Source: Candidatus Poribacteria bacterium (lineage in GTDB: Bacteria > Poribacteria > WGA-4E > WGA-3G). From it: a stretch of 57,626 nt of DNA. The DNA lies in NCBI GenBank assembly GCA_028820845.1, contig JAPPII010000018.1, forward strand, positions 1-57,626, in the 5' to 3' direction. This document shows positions 45,540-53,957 of this stretch, piece after piece; within the stretch, counting starts at the first letter, position 1, and each line of letters starts with the position of its first letter. The translations under genes were made by a program, and so were the position numbers. The notes under the pieces are model-generated. The model was not told where the DNA came from. It was given only the letters and a program-made list of their open reading frames with translations, and did not search any database.

Positions 45540-46907
45540 TTAACGAATTGGACTGACGACGCCGCGCTTTTGATTTTTCCAGTTGCCGCGCGTGAACCAG
45601 TACCCTATCAGGAGACATTGTACAACGTTTGATACCGCAATCCCCCACCAAATCCCCGTGAGTCCTATCAACTGGGAGAGCAGAACCACCAATATCAATC
45701 CAACCCCGAACTGAGAGAGTCCTGTAATCGTCATCGGGGACTTCGTATCTCCAGCACCGTTGAGCGCACGCCCTAAAACACTGGCGACAACCATGAACGC
45801 AAACGTCGCTGCGAGATACCGCAAATACACATTCCCAATCTCAATAACTGCGGGGTCGTTCGTGAACCAACCGACGAAGAACTGAGGGATCGTGAATAAG
45901 AAGATGCCGATAAACGTAACAACCGCCGCTGCTAAGACACTTCCTAAATGCGCTGATTTCTCGGCACGATCAATTCGGTTGGCACCGATATTCTGTCCAA
46001 CCATCGGTGCTGTCGCGTTTGAGAAGGCAGTCCCAAAATGCATAACCAAGCTACGTAACCGCATACAGATAGCGTAGGCAGCAACGGGATTCGTGCCAAA
46101 GACAGCGACAATCCGAATAAACAACACGCGTGAACCGTGCCGCAACAACGCCTGCATGGACGTAAAAATTCCCAAACGCATGATTTGACCCCACAGTGAA
46201 AAGTTCGGGCGCCGTTGAACATGACGCAGAGAAATCACACTATATCCTCTAAAACAGAGATAAAGAAGGACAACAACGCCGAGACTGCGACCAATCACCG
46301 TCGCATACGCCGAACCGACCACGCCGAGTCGTGGAAATCCCCAGATCCCAAAGATGAGCAGTGGATCCAAAACGATGTTAACAACCGAAGAAAAAATTAG
46401 GACCACCATCGGTGTCATCGCATCCCCGGCACCGCGAAAAATTGCAGTGAGGGTGCGGGAGAGAAACATCACCACTCCACCCAGCAGCATCACGCGAAGA
46501 TAGGGAACACCCAACGGAATGACTTCCGGTTCGACACCCATTAACCACAACCCAAATTCCGCTAACGGATAGCCTAACACCCCGATGCCCAACGCACAAA
46601 CCACGTTAAGCATCAAGGATTGCATGGCAATATCCTCGCTTTCTCTACGCTTCCTGGCACCGATAAACTGAGACACAAGAATAATCGTCCCCGTCGAGAT
46701 ACCGTGTGCCAGAATGCTCACGAGCCGCAGCAAATTCCCACTGACCGCGACAGCAACGAGGGCTCCGGGTCCGAGCCGACCAACGAAAATCATATCAACG
46801 ATGTTAAACAAATCTTGAAGGAGTTGACTGACAAAGGTAGGGATCGCCAATCGTAGGAGGGCTTTTGGAATGCTTCCGCGCGTTAGGTCGTGCTTGGACG
46901 TTCTCAT
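45540..46907 (-). CDS. MATE-family multidrug exporter
   Basis: A 455-residue inner-membrane protein with about 12 helices in two related halves. IPTFVSQLLQDLFNIVDMIFVGRLGPGALVAVAV opens the first half and ANRIDRAEKSAHLGS marks the second. MATE proteins export drugs or metabolites by sodium or proton antiport. The start at 46907 is chosen because AGGAA is five bases upstream and the conserved DLTRGSIPKALLRLAIP follows. Confidence 0.92.
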   Translation of the reverse strand: MRTSKHDLTRGSIPKALLRLAIPTFVSQLLQDLFNIVDMIFVGRLGPGALVAVAVSGNLLRLVSILAHGISTGTIILVSQFIGARKRRESEDIAMQSLMLNVVCALGIGVLGYPLAEFGLWLMGVEPEVIPLGVPYLRVMLLGGVVMFLSRTLTAIFRGAGDAMTPMVVLIFSSVVNIVLDPLLIFGIWGFPRLGVVGSAYATVIGRSLGVVVLLYLCFRGYSVISLRHVQRRPNFSLWGQIMRLGIFTSMQALLRHGSRVLFIRIVAVFGTNPVAAYAICMRLRSLVMHFGTAFSNATAPMVGQNIGANRIDRAEKSAHLGSVLAAAVVTFIGIFLFTIPQFFVGWFTNDPAVIEIGNVYLRYLAATFAFMVVASVLGRALNGAGDTKSPMTITGLSQFGVGLILVVLLSQLIGLTGIWWGIAVSNVVQCLLIGYWFTRGNWKNQKRGVVSPIR

Positions 46908-46996
46908 ACATTTCCTGCTGATGGGCACCCATAAAGACAAGTAAACTGGTCAGTGGAAAAGGAGTTCTTTGTAGCATAACCTGTTAGGTTGTGCAT

Positions 46997-47030
46997 CGCA
47001 CTCATACAGACTAACAGTCTATGCCACAAA
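46997..47030. repeat. Extragenic hairpin with AAC loop
   Basis: CATACAGACT-AAC-AGTCTATG followed by CCACAAAAG, between the MATE and esterase genes. The loop and tail resemble other hairpins at 48405 and 52076. Confidence 0.5.
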
Positions 47031-47066
47031 AGACAGATATATTCATCAATCGGAAATCGTACTACA

Positions 47067-47966
47067 TTATGGCTTCAGATGTTTTTCAAGAAAGGTTTTT
47101 GTTAATTCTGGGACTTTTGGATCCTTAAACCAACCGTGACCGCCGCCTTCTACCCTATAAAACTCAACCGGTGCCCCTATCGCTTCGAGAGCGTCTTTCA
47201 ATAACACGCTCTGGTGATACGGAACAAGTTTATCCTGATCCCCGTGGATAATCAGAATAGGTGGATCGTCTTTGGAGACATAGGTGATAGGATTCGCTCG
47301 TGCCACACGGTCCTCATGCTCTTGAATGGGGCCACCGACCAATTTAGACTCTGGCGAATCAGGGGCGTCATGAACCAATCCATCTGGGAGGCGATGCGTG
47401 TCCATCTGAAGGAAATCTGTGGGTCCGAAGTAATTGACGACGGCTTGCACCTGACTGGACACTTCCAAGTTTTCACCCACTTCAAATTCGGTTACATCAC
47501 CGGCTGTGCCGAGCATAGCAACGAGATGACCACCCGCAGAAGAACCCCATGCCGCAAATCGATTCGGATCGAGACGATAGGTTTCCGCATTCGCGCGGAT
47601 CCACCGCACCGCGGCTTTCACGTCTTCGATTTGTGCTGGAAAGATAGCGTGCTGGCTCAAACGGTAGCCGATACTCGCACCCGCATAGCCCGATTTGAGA
47701 TATTCCATCGGTGCGTAGCGTTCCTTGCTGCCACCGAGCCAAGCACCCCCATGCACCCAGATGATGAGCGGTAGGTTTCCTCCCGTGTCCGGCACATAGA
47801 GATCCAGTTTCTGACGTTCGTGCCCATCGGTAACATAAGCAATATTCCGATGTACCGTTACGCCTTCAGGCACTTTTGGTTCAGTTCGATTTCGTTGCTG
47901 CGCCAGCACCGAAGTCCCGACAAGAAAACAGAAAATTAACGCAGCCGCGACAGTGATTCGCGTCAT
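47067..47966 (-). CDS. Secreted alpha/beta-hydrolase, feruloyl-esterase/carboxylesterase-like
   Basis: A 299-residue exported esterase: signal peptide ending SVLAQ, HGGAW oxyanion hole, GSSAGG nucleophile Ser, HGDQDKLVP with the Asp, and GGGHGWF with the His. LDLYVPDTGG and IGYRLSQHAIFPAQIEDVKAAVRWIR match the bifunctional feruloyl-acetyl-xylan esterase (BD-FAE) type. Its start overlaps the RHH regulator's stop as ATGA, so the two are translated together. The substrate is likely an esterified glycan. Confidence 0.88.
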   Translation of the reverse strand: MTRITVAAALIFCFLVGTSVLAQQRNRTEPKVPEGVTVHRNIAYVTDGHERQKLDLYVPDTGGNLPLIIWVHGGAWLGGSKERYAPMEYLKSGYAGASIGYRLSQHAIFPAQIEDVKAAVRWIRANAETYRLDPNRFAAWGSSAGGHLVAMLGTAGDVTEFEVGENLEVSSQVQAVVNYFGPTDFLQMDTHRLPDGLVHDAPDSPESKLVGGPIQEHEDRVARANPITYVSKDDPPILIIHGDQDKLVPYHQSVLLKDALEAIGAPVEFYRVEGGGHGWFKDPKVPELTKTFLEKHLKP

Positions 47967-48307
47967 CGACTTTCTCCATTCTGCCCGATAGATTCGGACG
48001 CTTTTGTATTTTCGGCAATCATTGCCTCCAGCTCAGTTCTTAAATTTTGAATCTGAGAAATTTTATCTGCCATCTGCTCGAACATCTGCTGTTTGGCTTT
48101 GATGCCCTCACTGATCAGAAACGCCGTCGCTTCAGAACGACTGTTAAATTGTCCGGTCTCCACAAGCTCGTCAATCCGATTCAGATTCTCCTCATCGACC
48201 CTGACCATTACGACATTATCTCTTTTTCGTTCTCCCTTTTCGCGCTTATGTTTTCTTCTTCTTTCACGGTGTCTTTTTCTCCCGTGTTTTCCTTCATATT
48301 CTGACAT
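47963..48307 (-). CDS. Ribbon-helix-helix-like DNA-binding protein
   Basis: A 114-residue protein. Residues 1-32 are extremely basic (HGRKRHRERRRKHKREKGERKR); then VVMVRVDEENLNRIDELVETGQFNSRSEATAFLISEGI is a ribbon-helix-helix fold, and a coiled coil follows. It probably represses its own promoter at the palindrome TAATTACATGTAATTA and so controls the coupled esterase. The start is set by GGAG eight bases upstream. The basic tail is unusual for the family. Confidence 0.72.
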   Translation of the reverse strand: MSEYEGKHGRKRHRERRRKHKREKGERKRDNVVMVRVDEENLNRIDELVETGQFNSRSEATAFLISEGIKAKQQMFEQMADKISQIQNLRTELEAMIAENTKASESIGQNGESR

Positions 48308-48343
48308 TGTAAAATCTCCTTTGTTCTTTAAACACATATAACT

Positions 48344-48388
48344 TAATTACATGTAATTATTATACAACATTACATAATAGATTGTCAA
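48344..48388 (-). promoter_or_regulatory. RHH-esterase promoter with palindromic operator
   Basis: Minus-strand TTGACA (48388-48383), 18 bp, TATAAT (48364-48359). The perfect 16-bp palindrome TAATTACATGTAATTA (48344-48359) sits just after the -10, and ATTACAT repeats in the spacer near 48370. A good candidate autoregulatory site. Confidence 0.65.
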
Positions 48389-48404
48389 ATTAAATTTTGA
48401 TACG

Positions 48405-48436
48405 TATAGCACAGGCTAACGGTCTCCTATGCTACA
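48405..48436. repeat. Extragenic imperfect hairpin
   Basis: GTATAGCACAGGCT-AAC-GGTCTCCTATGCTAC, a stem with wobble pairs and the same AAC loop as the element at 46997. Confidence 0.45.
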
Positions 48437-48464
48437 GGGAGTCTATGCTCTCGAATTAGAGAGA

Positions 48465-48493
48465 TTGACACTGCTGACGATTCAGGATATAAT
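48465..48493 (+). promoter_or_regulatory. Consensus sigma70 promoter
   Basis: TTGACA at 48465-48470, 17 bp, TATAAT at 48488-48493, upstream of the zinc-ribbon gene; GGAGG near 48525 serves translation. Confidence 0.7.
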
Positions 48494-48537
48494 AGTTTGT
48501 ATAAGCACGAAATACTGAAATATGGAGGCATAGCTAA

Positions 48538-48792
48538 ATGACAGCGATGAAATGTGGCAGGTGTGGATCCGAGAAGGTCATGCCTAATTTGAGAATTCGG
48601 GATCGCTACGAAGCAGGAATGGGACAAGATGTTGAAGTCGAAGTAGAGGGTAACCCCGATGCTATGATTTTTAAGAAGGCTCACAGAGAAGCGTTGCGCG
48701 CAACCGTCTGCGGTGAATGTGGGAATGTTGGCCTCTCTGTCGAAAATCCGAAAGCACTCTGGGAAACTTATACCCAAGGAAAGGATTCATAG
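48538..48792 (+). CDS. Small zinc-ribbon protein
   Basis: An 84-residue protein with CGRCG near residue 6 and CGECG near residue 60, two CxxC pairs that would bind one zinc. Between them is an acidic strand region (DVEVEVEGNPDA). It is probably an adaptor or nucleic-acid-binding protein; the function is unknown. A consensus promoter and GGAGG site indicate good expression. Confidence 0.75.
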   Translation: MTAMKCGRCGSEKVMPNLRIRDRYEAGMGQDVEVEVEGNPDAMIFKKAHREALRATVCGECGNVGLSVENPKALWETYTQGKDS

Positions 48793-48845
48793 TAGAACAA
48801 ATTTGATTTTTTCCACGCATTATCACGTAGTAATACGGGGGAATA

Positions 48846-50339
48846 ATGGCATCAACCGAACGTTCCTTCAAACGCTTGGTTTTTATTTTAATTGATGGAG
48901 CACCCTACACAGTGTTTAGAGGGTTACTTGAAAACGGTGACCTCCCGAATATCAAGAAACACGTCGTGGACCGCGGCAGTTTGAACAAGGCGGTCTCCGT
49001 CTTTCCTTCAACAACAGGTCCCGCCTTTCTCCCCTTTTTTATGGGGTTGTATCCCGGCACAGCGAATATTCCGGGTATCCGGTGGTTGTCTAAATCGGAT
49101 TTTCATTTCCCACACCGTTTCAAACGTCCCGGCATCTGCAGTTATATGGGAATCGACGGGCTCCGTTTTGAAGCCGATTTACCGATAGGCTATCCGTCAC
49201 TCTTCAATTTCTTCTCACCTGTAAGTAATATTTACAACCTCCTCACTCGCGGGTGTCCGCCTTCTAAAAACCTGACGCGTCGGATTAAATCGTTCGTCTA
49301 TACCTATGCCCACTTCTCGCATCGGTGGCGATTCGTTAACAAGATCGCTACGCATCACCTACATAAAGCCGTCGAAGCGGGTGACAAGTTTGTGATGTGC
49401 CTCTTTCCTGCAGTCGATACCTTTTCACACCTCACAGAGATACAATCTCCACAGGTCCTTCAGACTTACCGAGAAATAGATACGGCGATCGGCAAACTTG
49501 TTCATCTTTTGCAAAAGGCGAACACACTTGAGGAAACGCTCATCTTGATTACCAGTGATCACGGAATGACCGACACACATACGCACATTGATGTCCCTCA
49601 GCATTTAGATGGCGGCGGCTGGCGATGCCTGCATTATCCAAAGGTTTGGCGACAAGGTGCCGTCTCTGCGAGTATGGTATCCGGGAACGGAATGACACAC
49701 CTCTACTTCAAAAACAACTCGGACGGAAAGGGATGGGGAACACGTACGCCTTTCGAGAAACTTCAGCAAATGGGTGTCGTTGGTTCACTGATTGAACTGG
49801 AGGGATTGGGACTCGTTGCAGGGCAGAGCGAAACGGGGAACATCATTGTTCAAAGCCGAAGCGGACAAGGGAGAATTTCTTGTCACTTGCAAAACAAAAC
49901 TTGCGAAAATCCACAGCGCGCGGCTATAACTTCTAAATCCGCAGACGCGCTACGCTTCTCCTATCGGTTTACTGGCACAGACCCACTCGGATACGGCATC
50001 CACTACAAGAATCTGTCTTCGCGGGACGCGCTACATGAAACATACGACACTCCCTATCCAGATGGAATTGTTCAGTTATGGCAGATATTCAAGAGCCAAC
50101 GCACCGGAGATTTGGTCCTCAGTGCCGAGAGCGGTTACGACCTACGCGCCCGCTATGAAGTCCCAGAGCATCACGCGACGCACGGTGCCTTAATAGCGGA
50201 ACACTTAAACATTCCACTTGCCACGAATTATCCAATCGTCGAACCGTACATCCGTTCTGTCGATGTCTTTCCGACAGTGTTAAGCCTCTGCGGACACACC
50301 ATCGCGGAGCAGTATATTGATGGAAGGGTCGTCAAGTAA
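48846..50339 (+). CDS. Alkaline-phosphatase-superfamily phosphodiesterase/nucleotide pyrophosphatase
   Basis: A 497-residue metal enzyme of the type I phosphodiesterase group. Metal-binding Asp in FILIDGAP, nucleophile Thr in FPSTTGPA, LFPAVDTFSHL (Asp...His), TSDHGMTDTHTH (Asp-His) and HHATHG (His) cover the family's metal ligands. There is no signal peptide, so it is cytoplasmic or membrane-peripheral. It may hydrolyse nucleotide or lipid-linked phosphodiesters. The start follows GGGGGAATA. Confidence 0.87.
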   Translation: MASTERSFKRLVFILIDGAPYTVFRGLLENGDLPNIKKHVVDRGSLNKAVSVFPSTTGPAFLPFFMGLYPGTANIPGIRWLSKSDFHFPHRFKRPGICSYMGIDGLRFEADLPIGYPSLFNFFSPVSNIYNLLTRGCPPSKNLTRRIKSFVYTYAHFSHRWRFVNKIATHHLHKAVEAGDKFVMCLFPAVDTFSHLTEIQSPQVLQTYREIDTAIGKLVHLLQKANTLEETLILITSDHGMTDTHTHIDVPQHLDGGGWRCLHYPKVWRQGAVSASMVSGNGMTHLYFKNNSDGKGWGTRTPFEKLQQMGVVGSLIELEGLGLVAGQSETGNIIVQSRSGQGRISCHLQNKTCENPQRAAITSKSADALRFSYRFTGTDPLGYGIHYKNLSSRDALHETYDTPYPDGIVQLWQIFKSQRTGDLVLSAESGYDLRARYEVPEHHATHGALIAEHLNIPLATNYPIVEPYIRSVDVFPTVLSLCGHTIAEQYIDGRVVK

Positions 50340-50404
50340 ACCTATCCGTTATTTTGAATCCACTATCCTTCTCTCCAGAATTATGCACCTTTCTTCACCT
50401 AACT

Positions 50405-50457
50405 CGCGTCATTATATAGTGACGCGGACGGAGCAAAAACACTCGCTCCTACAAAAA
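50405..50457. repeat. Two adjacent palindromes upstream of the sigma factor
   Basis: CGCGTCA (50405-50411) and TGACGCG (50420-50426) form a near-perfect palindrome. Then GGAGC (50430-50434) and GCTCC (50445-50449) are followed by TACAAA, the tail seen in other hairpins of the window. Confidence 0.65.
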
Positions 50458-50497
50458 GAAAATGTGGACGGAATAATAGTCTTTCTGGAGATGTCTG

Positions 50498-51685
50498 ATG
50501 AAAAAAGACGATGTTAAACTCATCCAGCGTATACTTGCGGGTGACGAGAAGGCTTTTGAGAATTTGATTCAAAAGTATCAACGGCAGGTTCATGCCCGGG
50601 CGTTGCGGAAAATAGGGGATTTTCAGATTGCCGAGGATATTACACAGGAGACTTTTCTGCGAGTTTACCAGAAACTTGACACGCTAAACCATCCAGCACA
50701 GTTTTCAAAGTGGCTATATGCGATTGTAGATCGCCTTTGTATCGCATGGTTCCGAAAAAACCGACTACAAATCAGGTCGCTGGAAGAAGTTCACATCTCG
50801 GAAATAGAGGGAGCGGCGTACTCTCGGTATATCGCAACGGAACATGCAAAAGCGACTACCGAAGTGCAACGCGATCTCGTCAAAAAACTGCTTGCGGAAT
50901 TGAAGGAGAGTGACCGCGAGGTTATCACGCTCCACTACTTTGAAGAGATGACCTCTTCAGAAATAGGCGAGACCTTAGGGGTCTCAGAGAATACGATTAA
51001 GAGTCGGATCCGTCGTGCAAGGCAACGATTAAGGAAGTATGCATTTATGATCCGAGAAGCACTCGAGATTACAACCGAAGGGGAACATTACACCCAAAGC
51101 CAATTAGAAGGAGAAACGACCATGACAAAGGAAGTCAGAGACGAATCCAAACTTAGGGCAAGTCTTGAAGAAATGCAGCGTCAGATTGCCGATTTGCAGG
51201 AGCAACTTCAGGTTATCGCAGATGAATCGGATGCCTTTCTTAAGGCTGAGAAACGGGAAGCGGTATCAACATTATGTCGGCTCCCCCAGAATGGTGAGGA
51301 ACCTATTGCGTGGTGTTATGGGGGTAGTTACCGCACCACCGGCGGAAAAAAGTCAAATCGCTTCTCGCTCTGGACCACCAGTGTTGATAATTTTTTATCA
51401 AGCGTACCGGATGCCGAGATTGCGAATCTTGCGAGTCTCTTCACAAATCCCACCATCGTCGCTATTTTGAGACAACTCGTAGAAGGGAAAAAATCGATTG
51501 AGGACCTTGCAAAGGGATGTGATGCCTCAGTGCATGAGATCGAAAAAGCCGTAGAGATGTTAATCGATGCGATGTTAGCGGCTCGTGGAGAGGACAATTG
51601 CATCGAACCTAAACACGATGCTGTGTTCTATTTCCTGAACTTCGTGGGTATGACAAGGGTCCATCTGAACCCAACAGACCACTAA
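50498..51685 (+). CDS. ECF-type sigma factor with coiled-coil and winged-helix-like C-terminal extension
   Basis: A 395-residue sigma70-family factor. Sigma2 is at about residues 10-85 (FENLIQKYQ, DFQIAEDITQETFLRVYQKL). Sigma4 is at about 125-185 (LKESDREVITLHYFEEMTSSEIGETLGVSENTIKSRIRRARQRL). A coiled coil at about 215-250 (LEEMQRQIADLQEQLQVI) and a C-terminal ArsR-like winged helix at about 315-385 (NPTIVAILRQLVEGKKSIEDLAKGCDASVHEIEKAVEMLI) double the normal ECF length. No anti-sigma gene is adjacent, so the extension may hold the control. GGAG lies nine bases upstream. Confidence 0.85.
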   Translation: MKKDDVKLIQRILAGDEKAFENLIQKYQRQVHARALRKIGDFQIAEDITQETFLRVYQKLDTLNHPAQFSKWLYAIVDRLCIAWFRKNRLQIRSLEEVHISEIEGAAYSRYIATEHAKATTEVQRDLVKKLLAELKESDREVITLHYFEEMTSSEIGETLGVSENTIKSRIRRARQRLRKYAFMIREALEITTEGEHYTQSQLEGETTMTKEVRDESKLRASLEEMQRQIADLQEQLQVIADESDAFLKAEKREAVSTLCRLPQNGEEPIAWCYGGSYRTTGGKKSNRFSLWTTSVDNFLSSVPDAEIANLASLFTNPTIVAILRQLVEGKKSIEDLAKGCDASVHEIEKAVEMLIDAMLAARGEDNCIEPKHDAVFYFLNFVGMTRVHLNPTDH

Positions 51686-52306
51686 CCCAACAATGCTCAT
51701 CCCGCTGGCGAGGTTTCCTACCTCGCCGATTCCCTTTATAGCCCATTATTATGTGAGTTTAATCTTGGGTTCTGCCGACTTAGTGTAGCACAAACTGTAT
51801 GAAGATTAATTATTTAAATCGGTAATTCTTTCCGGAGGTTTCCCCAACTTGTTAGGGACGCAGGGCACCGAAACACTCCCGAACAAGTTCGGGCTTCCAA
51901 ATATTCGGATATTACCGAATTATTTTCTTAAACTTCATTTATGGTAAACCTTAGAATTAATTAGACATTCAGCACCAGTGCGGTTAGAAACCGCACCTAC
52001 CGGGGTGGGGTAAAATGTCTGTTTATTTTTCAGGGTTCCCATAGTTTGTGTGGTGCTAAGTGAAATCAGCGGTATCGCAAACTAACAGTTTGCGGTACAA
52101 GGACTTTTTACCAAATCCAGATTCATTGTAAAATCTACTACGGTTTTCACAAGGATCGAACGGCTAATCTTACGACTTGACTTTGTCAGCCAGATTTGTT
52201 ATTATTCTAACAATCAATTTTGGTAACATACGGTTCAAACGACCTTTAATTCGCGCTGCAATACCACTTATTATTCGATACAAAACTCTCAACGTTCCAA
52301 ATAACC
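51686..52306. repeat. Palindrome-rich intergenic region
   Basis: No gene seen in 621 bp. Hairpins: GGCGAGGT (51707)/ACCTCGCC (51720), CCCGAA (51878)/TTCGGG (51888), GTGCGGTT (51978)/AACCGCAC (51989) followed by CTAC, and CGCAAACT (52076)/AGTTTGCG (52087) followed by GTACAA. Each has a different stem but a similar short loop and TAC tail. Confidence 0.7.
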
Positions 52307-53080
52307 ATGCCAATACCGAATTTCCCGAGCAAACATAAATCGACCCCCATTATCACACCACAAGAGCACGTTGCCTATTTCCGGAAACAAGGCTTCATTC
52401 CCGATTTTCCTATTCCCGAAAGTGTCATTTTTTGTTATGAAGGAAATCTGCTTGAGCGTATTACCAAGGTTGAAAATGTTGAGCAGGTTCATGGGGTAGG
52501 TGGCGGATTCTATCTACTGACCGAAACTGACAATCGCGTGGCAGTTAGCGGCAATAACGGCATCGGTGCCCCTGGTGTCTCAATGCTCCTCGAAATTTGC
52601 ATAGAACTCGGGGTCAAGCGATTTATCAATGTGGGGATTGCCGGAGGCCTACAAAAAACCTCTCATATTGGCGATGTCGTTGTGTGCACCAGTGCGATTC
52701 GTGATGAAGGCGTTTCCTATCACTATTTGGAAGACCCGTTAGCACCTGCGATGCCGTCTAAAAATCTGACAGCTGCACTTATGAAGACACTTGAGGCTGA
52801 TGGCACTCCTTATACACAGGGACCAACTTGGACGATTGACGCTTTTTTCCGCGAAACAGTCGCAGAAATTCAGCACTATCAACAGGAAGGAGTTGTCACA
52901 GTTGAGATGGAAGCCGCCGCTCTATTTGCTATCAGTACACTGCGTGGTGTTGATATGGCATCAGGATTTGTCATCAGTGATTCGATAGCAGAACTGGTAT
53001 GGCATCCACAAATACTCGCCCAAGAAACACACAAAAGTCTATTTCGTTTGTATCAGGCGGCACGCGCAACCTTACAGTAG
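52307..53080 (+). CDS. Nucleoside phosphorylase (PNP/UDP family)
   Basis: A 257-residue cytoplasmic enzyme that splits nucleosides with phosphate. SGNNGIGAPGVSMLLEICIELGVKRFINVGIAGGL is the phosphate and family core near residue 85. DVVVCTSAIRDEGVSYHY and VVTVEMEAAALFAI carry the ribose- and base-site residues (Glu-Met-Glu). FVISDS ends the core. Uridine phosphorylase is a likely activity. The start codon lacks a strong ribosome site. Confidence 0.87.
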   Translation: MPIPNFPSKHKSTPIITPQEHVAYFRKQGFIPDFPIPESVIFCYEGNLLERITKVENVEQVHGVGGGFYLLTETDNRVAVSGNNGIGAPGVSMLLEICIELGVKRFINVGIAGGLQKTSHIGDVVVCTSAIRDEGVSYHYLEDPLAPAMPSKNLTAALMKTLEADGTPYTQGPTWTIDAFFRETVAEIQHYQQEGVVTVEMEAAALFAISTLRGVDMASGFVISDSIAELVWHPQILAQETHKSLFRLYQAARATLQ

Positions 53081-53123
53081 CACACTTGCTTAAATATTAA
53101 ACGCTAACACCAAAGGAAACCAA

Positions 53124-53957
53124 ATGGGAATACTCACACAAGCACATCGCGACCATTTTGATGAATACGGCTATATGGTCATCGAAAACGCCGTCCCCAC
53201 TGAACTTTGCGATGCGGTCATTGATGCGATTTTTGCGTTTTTGGAGATGGACCCTTCAGATCCAAATAACTGGTATCGCGCCCCGCATAAACCCGGCGCA
53301 GGTATGGTCGAGATGTACCAACACCAAGCCATGTGGAACGTCTATCAATACCCACCGATCCATCAAATCTATACCGAGGTATACGGTACCCACCGGATTT
53401 GGGTTCACCCCGACCGCGTCAATATGAAGCCGCCGAAACATCCTGACCATCCTGAGTGGGACCATAAAGGGATGTACCACTGGGATGCCGACACCTCAAA
53501 ACTGCCCGTTAGATTCCACACACAAGGTGTCCTGTTTCTGACAGACACGGCTGACAATCAAGGGTCTTTTGTCTGTTGGCCCGGGGCGCACAAGTCGCTG
53601 ATTGACGAGGAAAACCCATGGGTGCCAGAACTTACGCCGGAAATATATAGGGAAAAATTCATACAGGTACCAGCGAAGGCAGGTTCCCTGCTTATATGGC
53701 ATGTCGCACTTCCGCACGGCAACGGTCGTAACACCTCTGACAAGCCCCGACTGGCACAATACATGAACTTCTATCCGGTTCCCGAGCCGATGGATGAAGA
53801 ACGACGACAAGAACGTATCACACTCTGGCGGGAACGGAGAGCCTTGGGGCGTGGTCCCTGGCCGGGCGATCCACGCGGTTGGGAAGCGAAAAACTATGGA
53901 CCCGCGGAACTGACACCCCTGGGACGAAAACTATTGGGACTCGATCTGTGGGATTAA
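53124..53957 (+). CDS. Phytanoyl-CoA dioxygenase family protein (PhyH)
   Basis: A 277-residue Fe(II)/2-oxoglutarate-dependent oxygenase. YHWDAD supplies the HxD iron ligands near residue 120 and LPHGNGRNTSDKPRLAQYMN the distal His and the 2-oxoglutarate Arg. The N-terminal FDEYGYMVIENAVP is typical. These enzymes hydroxylate small molecules; the family is expanded in marine and sponge-associated bacteria. AAAGGAA precedes the start. The stop overlaps the convergent LamG gene by four bases. Confidence 0.88.
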   Translation: MGILTQAHRDHFDEYGYMVIENAVPTELCDAVIDAIFAFLEMDPSDPNNWYRAPHKPGAGMVEMYQHQAMWNVYQYPPIHQIYTEVYGTHRIWVHPDRVNMKPPKHPDHPEWDHKGMYHWDADTSKLPVRFHTQGVLFLTDTADNQGSFVCWPGAHKSLIDEENPWVPELTPEIYREKFIQVPAKAGSLLIWHVALPHGNGRNTSDKPRLAQYMNFYPVPEPMDEERRQERITLWRERRALGRGPWPGDPRGWEAKNYGPAELTPLGRKLLGLDLWD

